In this document: in pieces, positions 37,701-49,180 of the stretch
Layout: each line of letters opens with the position of its first letter
Numbering within the stretch: the stretch's first letter is position 1
Source: Aulostomus chinensis
Lineage: Eukaryota > Chordata > Actinopteri > Syngnathiformes > Aulostomidae
DNA length: 64,000 bases
NCBI GenBank assembly: GCA_037954235.1
Contig: JBBMOA010000048.1
Coordinates: forward strand, 1 to 64,000
Direction: 5' to 3'
Notes under the pieces: model-generated
Told to the model about the DNA's origin: nothing
The model's input: the letters and a program-made list of their open reading frames with translations, nothing else
Databases searched by the model: none
Position numbers and translations under genes: made by a program

Positions 37701-38335
37701 ATGAAAACTCACTGAAATCCACCTGTAACTTCAAGTTTATGCATCTTTCTATGCTTTCAGGTTGAAACTTGACTGAAAACTCACTTTGAAGAAAAGTTAG
37801 AGCATTTTTGTATCACAGGTCACAAATAGTATTTTCTCAGCGAGAGAAGGCCAAAATGAACACTTCATGCAGAACTCCTGTATTTTGATGAAAACTGACT
37901 GAAATCAAGCTGTAACTTCAAGTTTATGCATCTTTCTATGCTTTCAGGTTGAAACTTGACTGAAAACTCACTTTGAACAAAAGTTATGGCTGTTTTGTAT
38001 CACAGGTCACAAATAGCGTTTTCTCAGCGAGAGAAGGACAAAATGAACACTTCATGCAGAACTCCTGTATTTTGATGAAAACTCTCTGAAATCAAGCTGT
38101 AACTTCAAGTTTATGCATCTTTCTATGCTTTCAGGTTGAAACTTGACTGAAAACTCACTTTGAACAAAAGTTAGAGCATTTTTGTATCACAGGTCACAAA
38201 TAGTGTTTTCTCAGCGAGAGAAGGCCAAAATGAACACTTCATGCAGAACTCCTGTATTTTGATGAAAACTCACTGAAATCAAGCTGTAACTTCAAGTTTA
38301 TGCATCTTTCTATGCTTTCAGGTTGAAACTTGACT
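34783..38335. repeat. Distant diverged copy of 1871-5048
   Basis: Order: Rs Ps Qs Qs Qk Rs Qs Pk Qs Ps Rs Qs Ps Qs Qk Rk Qs Ms Ns. The rare CAAGCAATAAC (2189 and 35101) and CTTGATTG (1864 and 34776) are both 32912 bp apart, which is 176 monomers. GCAAAACTCC (3461 and 36747) is 33286 bp apart, 178 monomers. TTGGAAC (3914 and 37201) and GAGAAAG also pair up. One monomer (2245) is missing here and others are gained or converted. The monomer at 36279 is a mosaic (TTATGGCATTT, CAGGGCAC). Confidence 0.85.
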
Positions 38336-38896
38336 GAAAACTCACTTTGAACAAAAGTTATGGCTGTTTTGTGTCCCACGTCACAGATAGCGTTTTCTCA
38401 GCGAGAGAAGGCCAAAATGAACACTTCATGCAGAACTCCTGTATTTTGATGAAAACTCACTGAAATCAAGCTGTAACTTCAAGTTTATGCATCTTTCTAT
38501 GCTTTCAGGTTGAAACTTGACTGAAAACTCACTTTGAAGAAAAGTTAGAGCATTTTTGTATCACAGGTCACAAATAGCGTTTTCTCAGCGAGAGAAGGCC
38601 AAAATGAACACTTCATGCAGAACTCCTGTATTTTGATGAAAACTCACTGAAATCAAGCTGTAACTTCAAGTTTATGCATCTTTCTATGCTTTCAGGTTGA
38701 AACTTGACTGAAAACTCACTTTGAAGAAAAGTTAGAGCATTTTTGTATCACAGGTCACAAATAGTGTTTTCTCAGCGAGAGAAGGCCAAAATGAACACTT
38801 CATGCAGAACTCCTGTATTTTGATGAAAACTCACTGAAATCAATCTGTAACTTCAAGTTTATGCATCTTTCTATGCTTTCAGGTTGAAACTTGACT

Positions 38897-40578
38897 GAAA
38901 ACTCACTTTGAAGAAAAGTTAGAGCATTTTTGTATCACAGGTCACAAATAGTGTTTTCTCAGCGAGAGAAGGCCAAAATGAACACTTCATGCAGAACTCC
39001 TGTATTTTGATGAAAACTCACTGAAATCCACCTGTAACTTCAAGTTGATGCATCTTTCTATGCTTTCAGGTTGAAACTTGACTGAAAACTCACTTTGAAG
39101 AAAAGTTAGAGCATTTTTGTATCACAGGTCACAAATAGTGTTTTCTCAGCGAAAGAAGGCCAAAATGAACACTTCATGCAGAACTCCTGTATTTTGATGA
39201 AAACTCACTTAAATCAAGCTGTAACTTCAAGTTTATGCATCTTTCTATGCTTTCAGGTTGAAACTTGACTGAAAACTCACTTTGAACAAAAGTTATGGCT
39301 GTTTTGTGTCGCAGGTCACAAATAGTGTTTTCTCAGCGAGAGAAGGCCAAAATGAACACTTCATGCAGAACTCCTGTATTTTGATGAAAACTCACTGAAA
39401 TCAAGCTGTAACTTCAAGTTTATTCATCTTTCTATGCTTTCAGGTTGAAACTTGACTGAAAACTCACTTTGAACAAAAGTTATGGCTGTTTTGTGTCCCA
39501 CGTCACAAATAGCGTTTTCTCAGCGAGAGAAGGCCAAAATGAACACTTCATGCAGAACTCCTGTATTTTGATGAAAACTCACTGAAATCAAGCTGTAACT
39601 TCAAGTTTATGCATCTTTCTATGCTTTCAGGTTGAAACTTGACTGAAAACTCACTTTGAACAAAAGTTATGGCTGTTTTGTGTCCCACGTCACAGATAGC
39701 GTTTTCTCAGCGAGAGAAGGCCAAAATGAACACTTCATGCAGAACTCCTGTATTTTGATGAAAACTCAATGAAATCAAGCTGTAACTTCAAGTTTATGCA
39801 TCTTTCTATGCTTTCAGGTTGAAACTTGACTGAAAACTCACTTTGAAGAAAAGTTAGAGCATTTTTGTATCACAGGTCACAAATAGTGTTTTCTCAGCGA
39901 GAGAAGGCCAAAATGAACACTTCATGCAGAACTCCTGTATTTTGATGAAAACTCACTGAAATCCACCTGTAACTTCAAGTTGATGCATCTTTCTATGCTT
40001 TCAGGTTGAAACTTGACTGAAAACTCACTTTGAAGAAAAGTTAGAGCATTTTTGTATCACAGGTCACAAATAGTGTTTTCTCAGCGAGAGAAGGCCAAAA
40101 TGAACACTTCATGCAGAACTCCTGTATTTTGATGAAAACTCACTTAAATCAAGCTGTAACTTCAAGTTTATGCATCTTTCTATGCTTTCAGGTTGAAACT
40201 TGACTGAAAACTCACTTTGAACAAAAGTTATGGCTGTTTTGTGTCGCAGGTCACAAATAGTGTTTTCTCAGCGAGAGAAGGCCAAAATGAACACTTCATG
40301 CAGAACTCCTGTATTTTGATGAAAACTCACTGAAATCAAGCTGTAACTTCAAGTTTATTCATCTTTCTATGCTTTCAGGTTGAAACTTGACTGAAAACTC
40401 ACTTTGAACAAAAGTTATGGCTGTTTTGTGTCCCACGTCACAAATAGCGTTTTCTCAGCGAGAGAAGGCAAAATGAACACTTCATGCAGAACTCCTGTAT
40501 TTTGATGAAAACTCACTGAAATCAAGCTGTAACTTCAAGTTTATGCATCTTTCTATGCTTTCAGGTTGAAACTTGACT
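38897..40578. repeat. 5-monomer internal duplication
   Basis: The run Qk (GTTGATGC), Qs (CTTAAATC), Rs (TTTATTC), Ps at 38897-39644 recurs at 39832-40578, an offset of 935 bp (5 monomers). The two runs are separated by one P (CACAGATAG, CTCAATGAAA). The same doubled arrangement is present in units 2 and 3, so it predates amplification of the larger unit. Confidence 0.9.
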
Positions 40579-42261
40579 GAAAACTCACTTTGAACAAAAG
40601 TTATGGCTGTTTTGTGTCGCAGGTCACAAATAGTGTTTTCTCAGCGAGTAAAGGCCAAAATGAACACTTCATGCAGAACTCCTGTATTTTGATGAAAACT
40701 CACTGAAATCAAGCTGTAACTTCAAGTTTATGCATCTTTCTATGCATTCAGGTTGAAACTTGACTGAAAACTCACTTTGAAGAAAAGTTAGAGCATTTTT
40801 GTATCACAGGTCACAAATAGCGTTTTCTCAGCGAGAGAAGGCCAAAATGAACACTTCATGCAGAACTCCTGTATTTTGATGAAAACTCACTGAAATCAAG
40901 CTTTAACTTCAAGTTTAAGCATCTTTCTATGCTTTCAGGTTGAAACTTGACTGAAAACTCACTTTGAAGAAAAGTTAGAGCATTTTTGTATCACAGGTCA
41001 CAAATAGTGTTTTCTCAGCGAGAGAAGGCCAAAATGAACACTTCATGCAGAACTCCTGTATTTTGATGAAAACTCACTGAAATCAAGCTGTAACTTCAAG
41101 TTTATGCATCTTTCTATGCTTTCAGGTTGAAACTTGACTGAAAACTCACTTTGAAGAAAAGTTAGAGCATTTTTGTATCACAGGTCACAAATAGTGTTTT
41201 CTCAGCGAGAAAAGGCCAAAATGAACACTTCATGCAGAACTCCTGTATTTTGATGAAAACTCACTGAAATCCACCTGTAACTTCAAGTATATGCATCTTT
41301 CTATGCTTTCAGGTTGAAACTTGACTGAAAACTCACTTTGAACAAAAGTTATGGCTGTTTTGTGTCGCAGGTCACAAATAGTGTTTTCTCAGCGAGAGAA
41401 GGCCAAAATGAACACTTCATGCAGAACTCCTGTATTTTGATGAAAACTCACTGAAATCCACCTGTATCTTCAAGTTTATGCAACTTTCTATGCTTTCAGG
41501 TTGAAACTTGACTGAAAACTCACTTTGAACAAAAGTTAGAGCATTTTTGTATCACAGGTCACAAATAGTGTTTTCTCAGCGAGAGAAGGCCAAAATGAAC
41601 ACTTCATGCAGAACTCCTGTATTTTGATGAAAACTCACTGAAATCAAGCTGTAACTTCAAGTTTATGCATCTTTCTATGCTTTCAGGTTGAAACTTGACT
41701 GAAAACTCACTTTGAACAAAAGTTATGGCTGTTTTGTGTCCCACGACACAAATAGCGTTTTCTCAGCGAGAGAAGTCCAAAATGAACACTTCATGCAGAA
41801 CTCCTGTATTTTGATGAAAACTCACTGAAATCAAGCTGTAACTTCAAGTTTATGCATCTTTCTATGCTTTCAGGTTGAAACTTGACTGAAAACTCACTTT
41901 GAACAAAAGTTATGGCTGTTTTGTGTCCCACGTCACAAATAGCGTTTTCTCAGCGAGAGAAGGCCAAAATGAACACTTCATGCAGAACTCCTGTATTTTG
42001 ATGAAAACTCACTGAAATCAAGCTGTAACTTCAAGTTTATGCATCTTTCTATGCTTTCAGTTTGAAACTTGACTGAAAACTCACTTTGAAGAAAAGTTAG
42101 AGCATTTTTGTATCACAGGTCACAAATAGTGTTTTCTCAGCGAGAGAAGGCCAAAATGAACACTTCATGCAGAACTCCTGTATTTTGATGAAAACTCACT
42201 GAAATCAAGCTGTAACTTCAAGTTTATGCATCTTTCTATGCTTTCAGGTTGAAACTTGACT

Positions 42262-43383
42262 GAAAACTCACTTTGAAGAAAAGTTAGAGCATTTTTGTAT
42301 CACAGGTCACAAATAGTGTTTTCTCAGCGAGAGAAGGCCAAAATGAACACTTCATGCAGAACTCCTGTATTTTGATGAAAACTCACTGAAATCCACCTGT
42401 AACTTCAAGTTTATGCATCTTTCTATGCTTTCAGGTTGAAACTTGACTGAAAACTCACTTTGAACAAAAGTTATGGCTGTTTTGTGTCGCAGGTCACAAA
42501 TAGTGTTTTCTCAGCGAGAGAAGGCCAAAATGAACACTTCATGCAGAACTCCTGTATTTTGATGAAAACTCACTGAAATCCACCTGTAACTTCAAGTTTA
42601 TGCATCTTTCTATGCTTTCAGGTTGAAACTTGACTGAAAACTCACTTTGAAAAAAAGTTATGGCTGTTTTGTGTCCCACGTCACAAATAGCGTTTTCTCA
42701 GCGAGAGAAGGCCAAAATGAACACTTCATGCAGAACTCCTGTATTTTGATGAAAACTCACTGAAATCAAGCTGTAACTTCAAGTTTATGCATCTTTCTAT
42801 GCTTTCAGGTTGAAACTTGACTGAAAACTCACTTTGAAGAAAAGTTAGAGCATTTTTGTATCACAGGTCACAAATAGTGTTTTCTCAGCGAGAGAAGGCC
42901 AAAATGAACACTTCATGCAGAACTCCTGTATTTTGATGAAAACTCACTGAAATCCACCTGTAACTTCAAGTTTATGCATCTTTCTATGCTTTCAGGTTGA
43001 AACTTGACTGAAAACTCACTTTGAACAAAAGTTATGGCTGTTTTGTGTCGCAGGTCACAAATAGTGTTTTCTCAGCGAGAGAAGGCCAAAATGAACACTT
43101 CATGCAGAACTCCTGTATTTTGATGAAAACTCACTGAAATCCACCTGTAACTTCAAGTTTATGCATCTTTCTATGCTTTCAGGTTGAAACTTGACTGAAA
43201 ACTCACTTTGAAAAAAAGTTATGGCTGTTTTGTGTCCCACGTCACAAATAGCGTTTTCTCAGCGAGAGAAGGCCAAAATGAACACTTCATGCAGAACTCC
43301 TGTATTTTGATGAAAACTCACTGAAATCAAGCTGTAACTTCAAGTTTATGCATCTTTCTATGCTTTCAGGTTGAAACTTGACT
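42262..43383. repeat. 3-monomer tandem duplication
   Basis: Qk, Rk, Ps with GAAAAAAAG at 42262-42822 recurs at 42823-43383; the rare GAAAAAAAG moves by exactly 561 bp. Unit 2 has only one such triplet, ending at 48994-49180 and beginning with an N-k variant, so the event is private to unit 1 or was lost in unit 2. Confidence 0.9.
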
Positions 43384-46300
43384 GAAAACTCACTTTGAAC
43401 AAAAGTTATGGCTGTTTTGTGTCCCACGTCACAGATAGCGTTTTCTCAGCGAGAGAAGGCCAAAATGAACACTTCATGCAGAACTCCTGTATTTTGATGA
43501 AAACTCACTGAAATCAAGCTGTAACTTCAAGTTTATGCATCTTTCTATGCTTTCAGGTTGAAACTTGACTGAAAACTCACTTTGAAGAAAAGTTAGAGCA
43601 TTTTTGTATCACAGGTCACAAATAGCGTTTTCTCAGCGAGAGAAGGCCAAAATGAACACTTCATGCAGAACTCCTGTATTTTGATGAAAACTCACTGAAA
43701 TCAAGCTGTAACTTCAAGTTTATGCATCTTTCTATGCTTTCAGGTTGAAACTTGACTGAAAACTCACTTTGAACAAAAGTTATGGCTGTTTTGTGTCGCA
43801 GGTCACAAATAGCGTTTTCTCAGCGAGAGAAGGCCAAAATGAACACTTCATGCAGAACTCCTGTATTTTGATGAAAACTCACTGAAATCAATCTGTAACT
43901 TCAAGTTTATGCATCTTTCTATGCTTTCAGGTTGAAACTTGACTGAAAACTCACTTTGAAGAAAAGTTAGAGCATTTTTGTATCACAGGTCACAAATAGT
44001 GTTTTCTCAGCGAGAGAAGGCCAAAATGAACACTTCATGCAGAACTCCTGTATTTTGATGAAAACTCACTGAAATCCACCTGTAACTTCAAGTTGATGCA
44101 TCTTTCTATGCTTTCAGGTTGAAACTTGACTGAAAACTCACTTTGAAGAAAAGTTAGAGCATTTTTGTATCACAGGTCACAAATAGTGTTTTCTCAGCGA
44201 AAGAAGGCCAAAATGAACACTTCATGCAGAACTCCTGTATTTTGATGAAAACTCACTTAAATCAAGCTGTAACTTCAAGTTTATGCATCTTTCTATGCTT
44301 TCAGGTTGAAACTTGACTGAAAACTCACTTTGAACAAAAGTTATGGCTGTTTTGTGTCGCAGGTCACAAATAGTGTTTTCTCAGCGAGAGAAGGCCAAAA
44401 TGAACACTTCATGCAGAACTCCTGTATTTTGATGAAAACTCACTGAAATCAAGCTGTAACTTCAAGTTTATTCATCTTTCTATGCTTTCAGGTTGAAACT
44501 TGACTGAAAACTCACTTTGAACAAAAGTTATGGCTGTTTTGTGTCCCACGTCACAAATAGCGTTTTCTCAGCGAGAGAAGGCCAAAATGAACACTTCATG
44601 CAGAACTCCTGTATTTTGATGAAAACTCACTGAAATCAAGCTGTAACTTCAAGTTTATGCATCTTTCTATGCTTTCAGGTTGAAACTTGACTGAAAACTC
44701 ACTTTGAACAAAAGTTATGGCTTTTTTGTGTCCCACGTCACAGATAGCGTTTTCTCAGCGAGAGAAGGCCAAAATGAACACTTCATGCAGAACTCCTGTA
44801 TTTTGATGAAAACTCAATGAAATCAAGCTGTAACTTCAAGTTTATGCATCTTTCTATGCTTTCAGGTTGAAACTTGACTGAAAACTCACTTTGAAGAAAA
44901 GTTAGAGCATTTTTGTATCACAGGTCACAAATAGTGTTTTCTCAGCGAGAGAAGGCCAAAATGAACACTTCATGCAGAACTCCTGTATTTTGATGAAAAC
45001 TCACTGAAATCCACCTGTAACTTCAAGTTGATGCATCTTTCTATGCTTTCAGGTTGAAACTTGACTGAAAACTCACTTTGAAGAAAAGTTAGAGCATTTT
45101 TGTATCACAGGTCACAAATAGTGTTTTCTCAGCGAGAGAAGGCCAAAATGAACACTTCATGCAGAACTCCTGTATTTTGATGAAAACTCACTTAAATCAA
45201 GCTGTAACTTCAAGTTTATGCATCTTTCTATGCTTTCAGGTTGAAACTTGACTGAAAACTCACTTTGAACAAAAGTTATGGCTGTTTTGTGTCGCAGGTC
45301 ACAAATAGTGTTTTCTCAGCGAGAGAAGGCCAAAATGAACACTTCATGCAGAACTCCTGTATTTTGATGAAAACTCACTGAAATCAAGCTGTAACTTCAA
45401 GTTTATTCATCTTTCTATGCTTTCAGGTTGAAACTTGACTGAAAACTCACTTTGAACAAAAGTTATGGCTGTTTTGTGTCCCACGTCACAAATAGCGTTT
45501 TCTCAGCGAGAGAAGGCCAAAATGAACACTTCATGCAGAACTCCTGTATTTTGATGAAAACTCACTGAAATCAAGCTGTAACTTCAAGTTTATGCATCTT
45601 TCTATGCTTTCAGGTTGAAACTTGACTGAAAACTCACTTTGAACAAAAGTTATGGCTGTTTTGTGTCGCAGGTCACAAATAGTGTTTTCTCAGCGAGTAA
45701 AGGCCAAAATGAACACTTCATGCAGAACTCCTGTATTTTGATGAAAACTCACTGAAATCAAGCTGTAACTTCAAGTTTATGCATCTTTCTATGCATTCAG
45801 GTTGAAACTTGACTGAAAACTCACTTTGAAGAAAAGTTAGAGCATTTTTGTATCACAGGTCACAAATAGCGTTTTCTCAGCGAGAGAAGGCCAAAATGAA
45901 CACTTCATGCAGAACTCCTGTATTTTGATGAAAACTCACTGAAATCAAGCTGTAACTTCAAGTTTAAGCATCTTTCTATGCTTTCAGGTTGAAACTTGAC
46001 TGAAAACTCACTTTGAAGAAAAGTTAGAGCATTTTTGTATCACAGGTCACAAATAGTGTTTTCTCAGCGAGAGAAGGCCAAAATGAACACTTCATGCAGA
46101 ACTCCTGTATTTTGATGAAAACTCACTGAAATCAAGCTGTAACTTCAAGTTTATGCATCTTTCTATGCTTTCAGGTTGAAACTTGACTGAAAACTCACTT
46201 TGAAGAAAAGTTAGAGCATTTTTGTATCACAGGTCACAAATAGTGTTTTCTCAGCGAGAGAAGGCCAAAATGAACACTTCATGCAGAACTCCTGTATTTT

Positions 46301-49180
46301 GATGAAAACTCACTGAAATCAAGCTGTAACTTCAAGTTTATGCATCTTTCTATGCTTTCAGGTTGAAACTTGACTGAAAACTCACTTTGAAGAAAAGTTA
46401 GAGCATTTTTGTATCACAGGTCACAAATAGTGTTTTCTCAGCGAGAGAAGGCCAAAATGAACACTTCATGCAGAACTCCTGTATTTTGATGAAAACTCAC
46501 TGAAATCCACCTGTAACTTCAAGTATATGCATCTTTCTATGCTTTCAGGTTGAAACTTGACTGAAAACTCACTTTGAACAAAAGTTATGGCTGTTTTGTG
46601 TCGCAGGTCACAAATAGTGTTTTCTCAGCGAGAGAAGGCCAAAATGAACACTTCATGCAGAACTCCTGTATTTTGATGAAAACTCACTGAAATCCACCTG
46701 TAACTTCAAGTTTATGCAACTTTCTATGCTTTCAGGTTGAAACTTGACTGAAAACTCACTTTGAACAAAAGTTAGAGCATTTTTGTATCACAGGTCACAA
46801 ATAGTGTTTTCTCAGCGAGAGAAGGCCAAAATGAACACTTCATGCAGAACTCCTGTATTTTGATGAAAACTCACTGAAATCAAGCTGTAACTTCAAGTTT
46901 ATGCATCTTTCTATGCTTTCAGGTTGAAACTTGACTGAAAACTCACTTTGAACAAAAGTTATGGCTGTTTTGTGTCCCACGACACAAATAGCGTTTTCTC
47001 AGCGAGAGAAGTCCAAAATGAACACTTCATGCAGAACTCCTGTATTTTGATGAAAACTCACTGAAATCAAGCTGTAACTTCAAGTTTATGCATCTTTCTA
47101 TGCTTTCAGGTTGAAACTTGACTGAAAACTCACTTTGAACAAAAGTTATGGCTGTTTTGTGTCCCACGTCACAAATAGCGTTTTCTCAGCGAGAGAAGGC
47201 CAAAATGAACACTTCATGCAGAACTCCTGTATTTTGATGAAAACTCACTGAAATCAAGCTGTAACTTCAAGTTTATGCATCTTTCTATGCTTTCAGTTTG
47301 AAACTTGACTGAAAACTCACTTTGAAGAAAAGTTAGAGCATTTTTGTATCACAGGTCACAAATAGTGTTTTCTCAGCGAGAGAAGGCCAAAATGAACACT
47401 TCATGCAGAACTCCTGTATTTTGATGAAAACTCACTGAAATCAAGCTGTAACTTCAAGTTTATGCATCTTTCTATGCTTTCAGGTTGAAACTTGACTGAA
47501 AACTCACTTTGAAGAAAATTTAGAGCATTTTTGTATCACAGGTCACAAATAGTGTTTTCTCAGCGAGAGAAGGCCAAAATGAACACTTCATGCAGAACTC
47601 CTGTATTTTGATGAAAACTCACTGAAATCCACCTGTAACTTCAAGTATATGCATCTTTCTATGCTTTCAGGTTGAAACTTGACTGAAAACTCACTTTGAA
47701 CAAAAGTTATGGCTGTTTTGTGTCGCAGGTCACAAATAGTGTTTTCTCAGCGAGAGAAGGCCAAAATGAACACTTCATGCAGAACTCCTGTATTTTGATG
47801 AAAACTCACTGAAATCCACCTGTAACTTCAAGTTTATGCAACTTTCTATGCTTTCAGGTTGAAACTTGACTGAAAACTCACTTTGAACAAAAGTTAGAGC
47901 ATTTTTGTATCACAGGTCACAAATAGTGTTTTCTCAGCGAGAGAAGGCCAAAATGAACACTTCATGCAGAACTCCTGTATTTTGATGAAAACTCACTGAA
48001 ATCAAGCTGTAACTTCAAGTTTATGCATCTTTCTATGCTTTCAGGTTGAAACTTGACTGAAAACTCACTTTGAACAAAAGTTATGGCTGTTTTGTGTCCC
48101 ACGACACAAATAGCGTTTTCTCAGCGAGAGAAGTCCAAAATGAACACTTCATGCAGAACTCCTGTATTTTGATGAAAACTCACTGAAATCAAGCTGTAAC
48201 TTCAAGTTTATGCATCTTTCTATGCTTTCAGGTTGAAACTTGACTGAAAACTCACTTTGAACAAAAGTTATGGCTGTTTTGTGTCCCACGTCACAAATAG
48301 CGTTTTCTCAGCGAGAGAAGGCCAAAATGAACACTTCATGCAGAACTCCTGTATTTTGATGAAAACTCACTGAAATCAAGCTGTAACTTCAAGTTTATGC
48401 ATCTTTCTATGCTTTCAGTTTGAAACTTGACTGAAAACTCACTTTGAAGAAAAGTTAGAGCATTTTTGTATCACAGGTCACAAATAGTGTTTTCTCAGCG
48501 AGAGAAGGCCAAAATGAACACTTCATGCAGAACTCCTGTATTTTGATGAAAACTCACTGAAATCAAGCTGTAACTTCAAGTTTATGCATCTTTCTATGCT
48601 TTCAGGTTGAAACTTGACTGAAAACTCACTTTGAACAAAAGTTAGAGCATTTTTGTATCACAGGTCACAAATAGTGTTTTCTCAGCGAGAGAAGGCCAAA
48701 ATGAACACTTCATGCAGAACTCCTGTATTTTGATGAAAACTCACTGAAATCCACCTGTAACTTCAAGTTTATGCATCTTTCTATGCTTTCAGGTTGAAAC
48801 TTGACTGAAAACTCACTTTGAACAAAAGTTATGGCTGTTTTGTGTCGCAGGTCACAAATAGTGTTTTCTCAGCGAGAGAAGGCCAAAATGAACACTTCAT
48901 GCAGAACTCCTGTATTTTGATGAAAACTCACTGAAATCCACCTGTAACTTCAAGTTTATGCATCTTTCTATGCTTTCAGGTTGAAACTTGACTGAAAACT
49001 CACTTTGAAAAAAAGTTATGGCTGTTTTGTGTCCCACGTCACAAATAGCGTTTTCTCAGCGAGAGAAGGCCAAAATGAACACTTCATGCAGAACTCCTGT
49101 ATTTTGATGAAAACTCACTGAAATCAAGCTGTAACTTCAAGTTTATGCATCTTTCTATGCTTTCAGGTTGAAACTTGACT
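43384..49180. repeat. Higher-order repeat unit 2, 31 monomers
   Basis: It follows unit 1 mark by mark: GAGTAAAGG at 45695 versus 40646 is 5049 bp, 27 monomers. It then gains one extra Q-s (46189) and a 6-monomer duplication (46376-47497 copied at 47498-48619), and lacks the final 3-monomer duplication of unit 1. That gives 27 + 1 + 6 - 3 = 31 monomers, matching the 5797-bp restart. Its third monomer has an R head with AGCG where unit 1 has Q, so that head was replaced while the CAATCTG tail was kept. Confidence 0.93.
46376..48619. repeat. 6-monomer tandem duplication
   Basis: Qk (AGTATATGC), Rk (ATGCAACTT), Ns, Ps (CACGACAC, GAAGTCC), Ps (CAGTTTG), Qs at 46376-47497 recurs at 47498-48619. 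CAAGTAT at 46520 and 47642, and CACGACAC at 46978 and 48100, are both 1122 bp apart. Apart from AAAATTTAG near 47516 the copies look almost identical, which suggests a recent event. Confidence 0.93.

Larger units (their letters stand above)
38336..43383. repeat. Higher-order repeat unit 1, 27 monomers
   Basis: Order: Ps (CACAGATAG), Qs (AGCG), Qs (CAATCTG), Qk (GTTGATGC), Qs (CTTAAATC), Rs (TTTATTC), Ps, Ps, Qk, Qs, Rs, Ps, Rs (GAGTAAAGG, GCATTCAGG), Qs (TTTAAGC), Qs, Qk (AGTATATGC), Rk, Ns, Ps (CACGACAC), Ps (CAGTTTG), Qs, Qk, Rk, Ps (GAAAAAAAG), Qk, Rk, Ps (GAAAAAAAG). The series restarts at 43384. A 1-bp loss lies near 40468. Confidence 0.93.
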
